From: Kocuria marina
Lineage (GTDB): Bacteria > Actinomycetota > Actinomycetes > Actinomycetales > Micrococcaceae
Reading direction: 5' to 3'
Assembly: GCA_014652975.1 (NCBI GenBank)
Contig: BMZV01000006.1
Span: 1-64,000 of the forward strand
DNA: 64,000 nucleotides
In this document: positions 56,556 to 64,000 of the stretch, one piece after another
How positions within the stretch are numbered: position 1 is the stretch's first letter
Layout: each line of letters opens with the position of its first letter
Translations under genes and position numbers: made by a program
The notes under the pieces: model-generated
What the model was told of the DNA's origin: nothing
Database searches by the model: none
What the model saw: the letters and a program-made list of their open reading frames with translations, nothing else

Positions 56556-58397
56556 ATGAGCACCGTCGCGATGTCCAAGCTGGGCCCCTCCCCCGTCACC
56601 GAGTACCTGCGCCGCGTGGTGGAGGACCTGCGCCCGCTGACGGACGGCACGGTGAACAATTCCGTCCCGGAGCTCGCGGCCGCGGACGAGAACATCGTGG
56701 GGATCGCCGTGGCCACCGTGGACGGCGCGCTCTACCAGGCCGGGGACACCAAGCTCGAATTCTGCATCCAGTCCATCTCCAAGGCCTTCACGTATGCCCA
56801 GGCGCTCACGGACCGCGGCCCGGAGGGTGTGTTCGAGAAGATCGACGTGGAACCGAGCGGTGACGCCTTCAACGAGATCTCACTGCAGCCGGAGACGGGA
56901 CGCCCCGCGAACCCCATGATCAACGCGGGCGCGATCGCGGCGACGTCCCTCGTGCGCAACACGTCCCACGGCACGCGCATGGAACGGATCCTGCGGTTGC
57001 ATTCCCGATGCGCGGGCCGGCAGCTGCGGATCAACAAGAACATCCAGTCGCAGGAGCACAAGGCCGGGGACCGCAACCGCGCGCTGGGCTGGCTGCTCGC
57101 GTCCCGGGGGATCATCGAGGGGGATCCCACCGGCGCGCTCGAGGACTACTTCGGCCAGTGCTCGATCATGCTCAACTGCGTGGACCTGGCCCGCATGGGT
57201 GCCACGCTCGCGGCCGGCGGGCGCAACCCCGTGACCGGCGAGCGCGTCCTGGACCCCGAGGTCGTCTCGGACGTGCTGTCCGTGATGAGCACGTGCGGGA
57301 TGTACGACGACGCCGGGCGCTGGGCCATCCGCGTGGGCCTGCCCGCCAAGTCCGGGGTCAGCGGCGGCGTGATGACCGTGCTCCCGGGGCAGCTCGCGGT
57401 CGCGGTGTTCTCCCCGCCCCTGGACCGCCACGGCAACTCCGTGCGTGGCGTGGCCGCATGCGAACGGCTCACCAAGGACCTGGACCTGCACTTCGCCCGC
57501 ACGGAACGCAACGGGCACTCCACGGTGCGCTCCGAGTACACCCTGGCGGAAGCGCCGTCGTTGGTGCGGCGCAACGAGGCCGCCACCGAGGTGCTCGACG
57601 CGCACGGCGAGGACGCTCGGATCATCGAGCTGCAGGGCGATCTGCGCTTCGCCGGGGCCGAGACCGCGGTGCGCACGGTGCGCGACGCCGCCCGCAGGTC
57701 CAGTTACGTGCTCGTGGACATCCGGCAGGTGGACGATATGGCCCGCTTCGTCCTGCCCATGCTCAGCCGCACCGCCGAACAGATCGAGAAGACGGGCCAC
57801 CACATGGTGCTCGTCGCGGAGAAGAGCGGTGAGAACACGCGGAACCTCGAACACCCGCTCACGGTCTTCGCCACGCGCGCCGAGGCCCTCACGTGGGCCG
57901 AGGACCAGATCCTGGAGCGCTTCGGCGGCCCCGAGTGCACCCCGGACAAGGTGCACTCCACCCGTTCCGAACTGCTGAGCACGCTCGGCGAGGAGGACGT
58001 GGAGCGCATCCGCTCACACACCGAGTCCGTGGGCTGGAAGGCCGGGACCACGGTGTTGCGCACGGGCCAGAAGTTCAACGGCGTGTACATGGTCACGTCC
58101 GGCAACATGGAGGTATCCCGGCGCTCACCGCAGGGTGACCGCGTGGAACTGGAGGTGATCGGCCCGGGGATGAGCTTCGGTGAGATCGCCCTGGGTACCA
58201 ATATGCGCCACCTGGTGAGCTTCACCGCGCTCACGGACGTCTCCGCGCGCAGGCTCTCCCCGGAGGCGATCCAGGAGATCGAGGAGGAGGACCCCCGGCT
58301 GGCCCTGCGGTGGTGGCGCGCGGTGTCCCAGCAGGCCCTGTTGCGCATCGAGGAACGCTGGCGTCAGCAGGCCGGGGAGACGCACACGGTCGACTGA
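56556..58397 (+). CDS. glsA: Glutaminase fused to STAS and cyclic-nucleotide-binding domains
   Basis: 613 residues, about twice a simple bacterial glutaminase. Residues 1-310 are a serine-type glutaminase making glutamate and ammonia from glutamine: catalytic S73-x-x-K76 in IQSISKAF, with FNEISLQPETGRPANPMINAGAI (given here in parts: FNEISLQ, GRPANPMINAG) and SGVSGGVMTVLPG. Residues about 345-450 form a STAS domain (IIELQGDLRFAGAE, VLVDIRQVDDMARF). Residues about 475-590 form a cNMP-binding domain (WKAGTTVLRTGQKFNGVYMV, SFGEIALGTNMRHLVSF with the phosphate-cassette Arg). Ligand control of glutaminase activity is implied but unproven. ATG with GAGGAA 8 bases upstream. Confidence 0.92.
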   Translation: MSTVAMSKLGPSPVTEYLRRVVEDLRPLTDGTVNNSVPELAAADENIVGIAVATVDGALYQAGDTKLEFCIQSISKAFTYAQALTDRGPEGVFEKIDVEPSGDAFNEISLQPETGRPANPMINAGAIAATSLVRNTSHGTRMERILRLHSRCAGRQLRINKNIQSQEHKAGDRNRALGWLLASRGIIEGDPTGALEDYFGQCSIMLNCVDLARMGATLAAGGRNPVTGERVLDPEVVSDVLSVMSTCGMYDDAGRWAIRVGLPAKSGVSGGVMTVLPGQLAVAVFSPPLDRHGNSVRGVAACERLTKDLDLHFARTERNGHSTVRSEYTLAEAPSLVRRNEAATEVLDAHGEDARIIELQGDLRFAGAETAVRTVRDAARRSSYVLVDIRQVDDMARFVLPMLSRTAEQIEKTGHHMVLVAEKSGENTRNLEHPLTVFATRAEALTWAEDQILERFGGPECTPDKVHSTRSELLSTLGEEDVERIRSHTESVGWKAGTTVLRTGQKFNGVYMVTSGNMEVSRRSPQGDRVELEVIGPGMSFGEIALGTNMRHLVSFTALTDVSARRLSPEAIQEIEEEDPRLALRWWRAVSQQALLRIEERWRQQAGETHTVD

Positions 58398-58427
58398 TCC
58401 GCCGAGCCCCGTGAAAGGTGCGCGGCG

Positions 58428-58443
58428 TACACTCGGGCGCATG
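58428..58443 (+). promoter_or_regulatory. Leaderless promoter of the gene at 58441
   Basis: TACACT (58428-58433), 7 bases, ATG at 58441. It lies 30 bases after the glutaminase stop, so the gene need not depend on read-through. Confidence 0.6.
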
Positions 58444-59061
58444 TCCGAACGCCGCACGCATCATTCGCCCGTGAAGTTCTCCCCCGAGAAGTTCGACGCC
58501 CACGAGGGCGGCACGGACCCCGCCCGAGTGTCGGAGGCGGCCCACCTGGCCGCGCAGGCGCTCGTGTCGCGGGGCCGGGAATCCGAGGATCCGGTGGTCC
58601 ACGATCGCCTCGTTCGGCTCACGGACGAGCAGGGTCTCGAGGGGATCGCGGAGATGTGGGCGCAGGCCCCCGCGGTGTCCCTCCCGGGTGCGCTGTGGCG
58701 GCTCTACGCGCTGCGCGCCGCCGCCCGCAAGGACCCCTACCGCATGGGCCGCTGGTTCGCCGCGGGTAAGCAGACCGCGCAGGTGTCCAACGTGGTCGCG
58801 GGCGTCGCGGACCCGCCCGGCGCGGAGGAGATCTGCGAGGTCGCGGACGCCATCCTCTCCGGCGCGTTCGACGGCGAGTTCGACGTCGCTCTCGAACGCT
58901 CCGCCGCGTTCTGCCGCGTGATCGCGACGGGCCAGGAACGCACGCTGGACATCTCAAGCCTCGGCGTGCGCGATCCGTGGCGCCGCATCCCCCGCCTGAT
59001 CCGCACCGCGGAGGAACTCGAGTCCGCGGCCGCCGCGTGGCGCAGGGGTGCGCTCGAGTAA
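58441..59061 (+). CDS. Conserved hypothetical protein
   Basis: 206 residues from the ATG supported by a TACACT box. Charged and mostly helical: PVKFSPEKFDAHEGG at the N-terminus, then VVHDRLVRLTDEQGLEGIAEMWAQAP, LWRLYALRAAARKDPYRMGRWFAAG and ICEVADAILSGAFDGEFDVALERSAAF. No signal peptide or membrane segment. Similar proteins are widespread in actinobacteria without a function that I can name. It follows glsA on the same strand. Confidence 0.8.
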   Translation: MSERRTHHSPVKFSPEKFDAHEGGTDPARVSEAAHLAAQALVSRGRESEDPVVHDRLVRLTDEQGLEGIAEMWAQAPAVSLPGALWRLYALRAAARKDPYRMGRWFAAGKQTAQVSNVVAGVADPPGAEEICEVADAILSGAFDGEFDVALERSAAFCRVIATGQERTLDISSLGVRDPWRRIPRLIRTAEELESAAAAWRRGALE

Positions 59062-59129
59062 GGGTCTGCCCTCCGCGGGGCGTCCTCGTCCGGACGGACC
59101 GCTTTGCGGCACCCCCGGGGTCGGGGATT

Positions 59130-59175
59130 ATGATGGAGGCAGGTGTCGGGTCGTGGCAGCCCCGGGCTCCATCAT
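59130..59175 (+). repeat. Inverted repeat in the pit upstream region
   Basis: ATGATGGAG (59130-59138) and CTCCATCAT (59167-59175) are exact complements 28 bases apart, the second followed by TTTAG. It may terminate the gene at 58441. The left arm overlaps a TATGAT box that could be an additional promoter. Confidence 0.55.
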
Positions 59176-59259
59176 TTAGCCGCTACGAGCGGCCTTCCGC
59201 CGAGAGGCGCTCCCGGTCCGGCACCGCCCCCCCTCAACAAGATCCACATGTCTCCCCGG

Positions 59260-59306
59260 TTAACTTTCGTTCGGTACAGTGACGGCCGAAAGGTGAACGG
59301 TTCAAC
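59260..59306 (+). promoter_or_regulatory. Promoter of DUF47-pit with GTTAAC/GTTCACC-like elements
   Basis: TACAGT (59275-59280) is a good -10. Just upstream is GTTAACTTTCG, and just downstream GGTGAACGGTTCAACGG, whose complement contains GTTGAACC and GTTCACC. These resemble PHO-box half-units but do not keep the 11-base spacing seen near phoU, so regulation by RegX3 is only a possibility. Confidence 0.4.
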
Positions 59307-59321
59307 GGGAGGACGAAACGG

Positions 59322-59939
59322 ATGGCCTTTCGGATCTTCCCGGAGGACGAGCGGGTGACCGAGCTCCTGGTCCAGATGTCCCAGTGCGTGGGCACCGCGG
59401 TGGATCAGCTCGCCGAACACATCGGGCAGATCGACAAGACCTGGCAGCGCCCCATCACGGACCTCCTGGACACCGAGGACCGCTGCACCAACCTTTACTT
59501 CTCCCTGATGACCACCACGCGCTCCTCGTACGTAGTGCCCATCCCGCGTCAGGACGTCTACATCTTGGGGCAGTGGCTGTTGCGAGCCGTCCAGTGCCTC
59601 GTGGCGAGTGCCGAGACCCACCAGCTGTACAAGCTGGAGCGGCCCACCTCGCACGCGACCGAGCAGCTCGCGGTGATCCAGCACATGTCGCTCATGACCA
59701 CCAAGGCCATGGGCCGGCTGACCAGCTTGAACGAGCTGGACGACTACTGGTTCGAGATGATCCGTCTCACACGCCAGGCCGAACGGACCCACCGGGTGTA
59801 CCGCGCGAGCTTGCTGGATCAGTTCAAGACGGCCCAGGCCATCCGCCGCATGGACGCCGCCCGCCAGCTCTTCGATGCCGCACGCGCCCTGGGCCAGGTC
59901 TCCGCAGAGGTGGGCCGGATCCTCGTGGCAGAGTCCTGA
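59322..59939 (+). CDS. DUF47 family protein, PhoU-like Pit accessory factor
   Basis: 205 residues, ATG with GGGAGGA upstream. All-helical PhoU-like fold: FPEDERVTELLVQMSQCVGTA, DLLDTEDRCTNLYFSLMTTT, VPIPRQDVYILGQWLLRAV and LDQFKTAQAIRRMDAARQLFD. DUF47 proteins are paired with Pit transporters and are thought to modulate phosphate uptake. It lies 6 bases before pit, clearly in one operon. Confidence 0.93.
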   Translation: MAFRIFPEDERVTELLVQMSQCVGTAVDQLAEHIGQIDKTWQRPITDLLDTEDRCTNLYFSLMTTTRSSYVVPIPRQDVYILGQWLLRAVQCLVASAETHQLYKLERPTSHATEQLAVIQHMSLMTTKAMGRLTSLNELDDYWFEMIRLTRQAERTHRVYRASLLDQFKTAQAIRRMDAARQLFDAARALGQVSAEVGRILVAES

Positions 59940-59945
59940 CTCGCC

Positions 59946-60977
59946 GTGACAGAGTTACTGGCCGTCGTAGGCATCCTCCTGACCCTGGTCTTAACGGTCG
60001 TCAACGGTTTCCACGACGCCTCCAACGCCGTGGCCCTGCCCGTACGGTTCAACGCCCTGACACCCCGTGTGGCCCTGTGGACCGGAGCGGTGTTCAACCT
60101 CATGGGCGCCCTCCTGGTGGGGCTGGTCCTGGACCGGCTGATCTCGTTCGATATCCCCATCCCCCTCAACGACGCGGGCGTGGTGGCCCTGTTGTGTGCC
60201 CTGTTCACGGCCATCGGGTGGGACCTCCTCACGTGGTGGTGGCGCATGCCCACGTCCTCCACCGCCGCGATCGGCGGCGCCGTGGTGGGTGCTCTGCTCG
60301 GAGCACGCGCCGCGGGGCTCTACGACGAGCACCTGGCCATGGGCTCCTACTTCTCCTGGAACGTGCTGCTGCCCCTGCTGATCTCCCCCGTGATCGCGTT
60401 CGGGCTCGCGTTCCTGCTGGTCGTGCCCATCGTGTACCTGGTACGCCACGAGACCCCGGGACGCGTGAACTTCCGCGCCGGGGTCGTGCAGGCCACGGGT
60501 GCCGCGGCCATTCACTTCGGACACGGGATCCAGCACGCCCGGCGCACGCTGTGGATCCTCTTGGTCCTCCTGCTGATCGTGAACCCCAACCTCTCCCGGG
60601 ACAGCATCCCCGTGTGGCTCACGGTGCTCGTGGGGGCGTGTCTCGCGTTCGGTACCCTGCTGGGCGGCTGGCGGATCTCCTACACCCTCTCCGCACGCAT
60701 CGTGACGCTGGATCCCCTGCGCGGAGCGGCGGCACAAACGGTGTCCGGCGCCCTGCTGTTCGTAGGGGGGTTCCTCTCCCCCATTCCGCTCTCTACGTCC
60801 CAGACCACCACCGCGGCGATCCTGGGCGCGGGTTCCGCCCAGAAGTTCCGCACCGTGTATCACGCCACCGTGCTGCGGGTCATCGCCTCATGGGTCGCCA
60901 CGGTACCCGTGTGCGGCCTGGTCTCCGCCATCCTGTTCCTGGCGGCCTCCCCGCTGATCCAGGTCCCCGCGGCCTGA
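59946..60977 (+). CDS. pit: Low-affinity inorganic phosphate transporter Pit
   Basis: 343 residues from a GTG. About nine or ten membrane helices. The PHO-4 family signatures are present: VVNGFHDASNAVALPV near residue 17 and, in the second half, QATGAAAIHFGHGIQHARR, where the usual Gly-x-Asn-Asp is altered to Gly-H-G as in some actinobacterial Pit proteins; PTSSTAAIGGAVVG and STSQTTTAAILGAG are the paired internal repeats. It imports phosphate (as metal phosphate) with protons. Convergent with pstB. Confidence 0.92.
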   Translation: MTELLAVVGILLTLVLTVVNGFHDASNAVALPVRFNALTPRVALWTGAVFNLMGALLVGLVLDRLISFDIPIPLNDAGVVALLCALFTAIGWDLLTWWWRMPTSSTAAIGGAVVGALLGARAAGLYDEHLAMGSYFSWNVLLPLLISPVIAFGLAFLLVVPIVYLVRHETPGRVNFRAGVVQATGAAAIHFGHGIQHARRTLWILLVLLLIVNPNLSRDSIPVWLTVLVGACLAFGTLLGGWRISYTLSARIVTLDPLRGAAAQTVSGALLFVGGFLSPIPLSTSQTTTAAILGAGSAQKFRTVYHATVLRVIASWVATVPVCGLVSAILFLAASPLIQVPAA

Positions 60978-61126
60978 TCCGTACCCGCGGTTCGCTCGGG
61001 GCACGCGTCACGATCGGGGGCACGCGGAGGCTGACGACGTCGCACGGTGCGGATCGCTGCGCGCTCCCGGTGCGTGCGTCGTCGTACCCCCGGGTCCCGC
61101 CGGAGCGCCGTCGTGCCCCCGGGCGT

Positions 61127-61171
61127 GCACGCGAACGGTGCCCTCCGTCTCGGAGGGCACCGTTCGCGTGC
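61127..61171. terminator. Perfect 21-bp terminator hairpin between pit and pstB
   Basis: Arms 61127-61147 and 61151-61171 are exact reverse complements of 21 bases with a TCT loop; the centre reads CCCTCCGTCTCGGAGGG. It lies 14 bases after the pstB stop and about 150 after pit, so it serves pst first and blocks read-through from both sides. Confidence 0.9.
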
Positions 61172-61184
61172 GCGAGGACGCGGA

Positions 61185-61964
61185 TCAGCCGAAGCGGCCG
61201 GACACGTAGTCCTCGGTGTCCTTCTTCTGCGGGTTGTTGAAGATGTCCGTGGTGGGCGCGTACTCAATCAGACGGCCGGGCTTGCCCGTGCCCTCGATGT
61301 TGAAGAACGCGGTCTTGTCCGACACACGGGACGCCTGCTGCATGTTGTGGGTCACGATCACCACGGTGTAATCGGTCTTGATCTCGTTGATCAGGTCCTC
61401 GATCGCGAGCGTGGAGATGGGGTCCAGCGCGGAGCACGGCTCGTCCATGAGGATCACGTCCGGCTTGACCGCGATTGCGCGGGCGATGCACAGCCGCTGC
61501 TGCTGACCACCGGAAAGACCGGAACCGGGCTTGTCCAAACGGTCCTTGACCTCGTTCCAGAGGTTCGCGCCGCGCAGCGAGCTCTCCACGAGCTCGTCCG
61601 CGTCCTTGCTCGAGATGCGCTTGTTGTTGAGCTTCACGCCCGCGAGCACGTTGTCGCGGATGGACATCGTGGGGAACGGGTTGGGGCGCTGGAACACCAT
61701 GCCCACCATGGAGCGCACGGTCACGGGGTCCACGCCCTTGCCGTAGAGATCGTCCCCGTCCAGCAGCACCTTGCCCTGGGCGTAAGCACCCGGGATCACC
61801 TCGTGCATGCGGTTGAGGGTGCGCAGGAACGTGGACTTGCCGCAACCGGAGGGACCGATGAACGCGGTGACCGAGCGGGGTTCGATGTTCATGCTGACGT
61901 CCTGGACCGCCAGGAAATCGCCGTAGTAGACGTTGAGGTTTTCGACGTCGATTCGTTTCGACAT
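61185..61964 (-). CDS. pstB: Phosphate ABC transporter ATP-binding protein PstB
   Basis: 259 residues, normal. Walker [10 protein letters not shown] (about 37-45), Q-loop [12 protein letters not shown] signature [16 protein letters not shown], Walker [14 protein letters not shown] and H-loop VTHNMQQA. Energises high-affinity phosphate import and takes part, with PhoU, in signalling to SenX3. Follows pstA by 36 bases on the minus strand. Confidence 0.97.
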   Translation of the reverse strand: MSKRIDVENLNVYYGDFLAVQDVSMNIEPRSVTAFIGPSGCGKSTFLRTLNRMHEVIPGAYAQGKVLLDGDDLYGKGVDPVTVRSMVGMVFQRPNPFPTMSIRDNVLAGVKLNNKRISSKDADELVESSLRGANLWNEVKDRLDKPGSGLSGGQQQRLCIARAIAVKPDVILMDEPCSALDPISTLAIEDLINEIKTDYTVVIVTHNMQQASRVSDKTAFFNIEGTGKPGRLIEYAPTTDIFNNPQKKDTEDYVSGRFG

Positions 61965-62000
61965 GGGTGTGTTTCCTTAGATCGAATGGTCGGCCAGCAC

Positions 62001-63116
62001 TCAGCGGCCGGCGGTCTTGGGAGCGAAGGCCCTGGCGATCAAGCGTGCCACGAGGTTGAGCAGCATCACGATCACGATCAGGATCAGCGCCGCGGCCCAG
62101 GCCCGCTGCAGGGACGGATCGGGGTTCGTGGGCGAGGTGGGCGTCATGATCTGGTAGTAGATGAACGTGGGCAGCGTGGTCATCCAGCCGGAGAACGAGT
62201 TCCAGTTGATGGCCGTGGCGAAGCCCGCGGTCACGAGCAGCGGCGCCGTCTCACCGATCACACGGGCGATCGCGAGGGTCACACCCGAGGCGATACCCGA
62301 GATGGCCGTGGGGATGACCACCTTGAGGATGGTCCGCCACTTGCGCACACCCAGCGCGTAGGACGCCTCGCGCAGTTCGTTGGGCACGATCCGCAGCATC
62401 TCCTCGGTGTTCTTGACCACCGTGGGGATCATCAGCACGGTCAGCGCGACCGCCGCCACGAACCCGGTACGGGTCGAGGGGCCGAAGATCATGCCGAACA
62501 GAGCGGCCGCGAACAGACCAGCCACGATGGACGGGATACCGGTCATGACGTCCACGAAGAACGTGATGGCCTTGCCGAGCCAGCCGCCCCGGGAGTACTC
62601 CACGAGGTAGATCGCGGTGAGCAACCCCACGGGCACCGACATGAGCGTGGCCCAGAACGTGATGGACACCGTACCGATGATCGCGTGGTAGGCGCCGCCC
62701 ATCACCTGACTGGGCGCATCGGCCTGGTTGTCGTGGAAGCCCGTGACCCCGTTCATGGAGGTAAACAACATGTTGGAGGTCAGACCGGGGATGCCGTTGG
62801 CGAGCACCGTCCAGATCACGGAGATCAGCGGGATCACCGCGAGGATGAAGGCGGCATAGACCAGGAAGGTCATGAGCGAATCGGCCCCGGCGCGGGAACC
62901 CTCGATCATGCCCACGGCCAGCGGGCCGACCACCAGGAAGATCACGGTGGCGAACAGGGCCCACAGCGCGATGCTGAACCCCACCAGAGCGGCAAGCGCG
63001 GCCCCCGCTACGATCGCGGCCACGCCGATGACGGGGACGAGCCACTTGGGGCGCTGACCGCGGGTGAGCCTTGACTGGCGGACGGGTGAGGTTCCGGGTT
63101 GGGTGGACGTGGTCAT
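62001..63116 (-). CDS. pstA: Phosphate ABC transporter permease PstA
   Basis: 371 residues; some 60-80 longer than E. coli PstA because of additional N-terminal helices (VPVIGVAAIVAGAALAALVGF, ALWALFATVIFLVVGPLAVG). The permease loop EASYALGVRKWRTILKVVIP fits the EAA motif that contacts PstB. ATG overlaps the pstC stop by one base (TGATG). Confidence 0.95.
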   Translation of the reverse strand: MTTSTQPGTSPVRQSRLTRGQRPKWLVPVIGVAAIVAGAALAALVGFSIALWALFATVIFLVVGPLAVGMIEGSRAGADSLMTFLVYAAFILAVIPLISVIWTVLANGIPGLTSNMLFTSMNGVTGFHDNQADAPSQVMGGAYHAIIGTVSITFWATLMSVPVGLLTAIYLVEYSRGGWLGKAITFFVDVMTGIPSIVAGLFAAALFGMIFGPSTRTGFVAAVALTVLMIPTVVKNTEEMLRIVPNELREASYALGVRKWRTILKVVIPTAISGIASGVTLAIARVIGETAPLLVTAGFATAINWNSFSGWMTTLPTFIYYQIMTPTSPTNPDPSLQRAWAAALILIVIVMLLNLVARLIARAFAPKTAGR

Positions 63117-64000
63117 CAGTTGGCCCCCGAGAATTCCTTGTAGCGAGCGATGATGGCGCGGGCGATCATGTTGACCACGAGGGTGATCAGGAACAGCACG
63201 AGACCGGCCGCGATCAGTTCGGACAACCGCAGGCCGTAGGCCTCGGGGAAGTTCAGCGCGATCTCCGCGGCGATTGTCTGGTTACCGGACTTGATCAGGG
63301 ACGCGATCATGGGCCCGGAGGACAGCACTAGGGCCACCGCCATGGTCTCGCCGAGCGCGCGGCCCAGGGCCAGCATGATCGAGGAGATGATCCCGGGGCG
63401 CGCGAACGGCAGCACGGCCATCCGGATCATCTCCCACCGCGTGGCCCCCAGTGCCAGCGCGGCCTCCTCGTGGAGCTTGGGCGTCTGCGTGAAGATCTCG
63501 CGGGACATGGACGTGATGATCGGCAGGATCATGATGGCCAGCACGATGCCTGCGGTGAGCATGGTCTTACCCGTCTGGGACGCGGGCCCGTCGAAGATGG
63601 GGATGAAGCCCAGGTGCTCGGTGAGCCAGTTGTACAGCGGTACGAGCGCCGGCGCGAGCACCGTGGCACCCCACGCGCCGTAGATCACGGAGGGAATGGC
63701 CGCGAGCAGGTCGATCACGTAGCCCACCGGCTTGGAGATCTTGGCCGGTGCGTAGTGGGAGATGTAGAGCGCCACCAGGATGCCCACGGGTGTGGCGATC
63801 AGCAGGGCGATCACCGCGGCGATGAGCGTGCCCACGATGAGCGGCCAAATGTAGTGGAAGAAGCCCTGCCCACCGGTGATCTCCTCGGCGGGGGCGGCGA
63901 ACGTGGGCAGCGCCTGCAGCAAAAGGAATAGCGCGACGGCCGCGAGCACCGCGAAGATCAGGATGCCGGCGGCCAGGCTGAGTCCGGAGAAGACGGAGTC
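63116..64000 (-). CDS. pstC: Phosphate ABC transporter permease PstC (5' end outside the window)
   Basis: The frame is open to the right edge, so the N-terminus is missing; about 294 residues are present. Several membrane helices and the EAA-type loop EEAALALGATRWEMIRMAVLP. PLIVGTLIAAVIALLIATPVGI and VIDLLAAIPSVIYGAWG are typical of PstC. The internal ATG at 63949 is not the start. pstS is expected further right. Confidence 0.95.
   Translation of the reverse strand, partial: DSVFSGLSLAAGILIFAVLAAVALFLLLQALPTFAAPAEEITGGQGFFHYIWPLIVGTLIAAVIALLIATPVGILVALYISHYAPAKISKPVGYVIDLLAAIPSVIYGAWGATVLAPALVPLYNWLTEHLGFIPIFDGPASQTGKTMLTAGIVLAIMILPIITSMSREIFTQTPKLHEEAALALGATRWEMIRMAVLPFARPGIISSIMLALGRALGETMAVALVLSSGPMIASLIKSGNQTIAAEIALNFPEAYGLRLSELIAAGLVLFLITLVVNMIARAIIARYKEFSGAN

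Overview
The window is high-GC DNA from an actinobacterium. Gene content and order point to the family Micrococcaceae, and a Kocuria-like organism is the most likely source; this is an inference from GlgE-type glucan metabolism, SenX3-RegX3, CarD, GTG starts, leaderless promoters and a mycobacterial-style 16S rRNA leader, not from a database search. Nearly all of the sequence is chromosomal core. I see no insertion sequence, prophage, integrase or CRISPR array.

Layout. 1-460: leader and promoters of an rRNA operon running leftwards out of the window, a small tandem repeat and a perfect-palindrome terminator. 460-14116: an alpha-glucan block with a maltokinase-GlgB fusion, TreS and GlgE on the minus strand, a divergent GlgP, and GlgX. 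Together these convert trehalose to maltose, maltose 1-phosphate and branched glucan, and degrade that glucan. 14103-18615: RlmB, CysS, IspF, IspD and CarD. 18916-22416: a lipoprotein, RegX3-SenX3 and divergent PhoU, with PHO-box-like 11-bp repeats between senX3 and phoU. 22612-29280: phosphoglycerate mutase, a methyltransferase, a DUF2516 protein, a trans-sulfuration enzyme, Tmk, HolB and a secreted peptidase-like hydrolase. 29407-34512: tRNA-Thr, an unknown gene, YbdD-CstA, a quinone reductase and tRNA-Ser.

34726-41422: a decayed class F sortase, then a deoxynucleoside-use block (deoA, deoC and a phosphosugar mutase, divergent from nupC and a SorC-type regulator) with a clear palindromic operator. 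41582-51681: an FAD protein, an MFS exporter, a subtilase with cell-wall-type repeats, tRNA-Ser, and a glycosyltransferase/flippase/glycosyltransferase set. 51763-59061: a RecQ helicase with a phosphoribosyltransferase-like tail, a 600-bp structured intergenic region, a membrane protein, an SRPBCC protein, tRNA-Lys, a glutaminase-STAS-cNMP fusion and an unknown gene. 59322-64000: a low-affinity phosphate system (DUF47-Pit) facing the high-affinity pstCAB genes across a 21-bp perfect terminator hairpin; pstC runs off the right edge.

The strongest themes are phosphate homeostasis (regX3-senX3, phoU, pit and pst all within 43 kb), GlgE-pathway glucan metabolism with an unusual domain fusion, and a recurring promoter layout in which a TANNNT box lies 6 or 7 bases before an ATG or GTG. 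That layout fixes the start of at least twelve genes and implies leaderless mRNAs. No wholly new multi-gene system is evident; the items most worth following up are the fusion proteins, the operators and the structured intergenic region.
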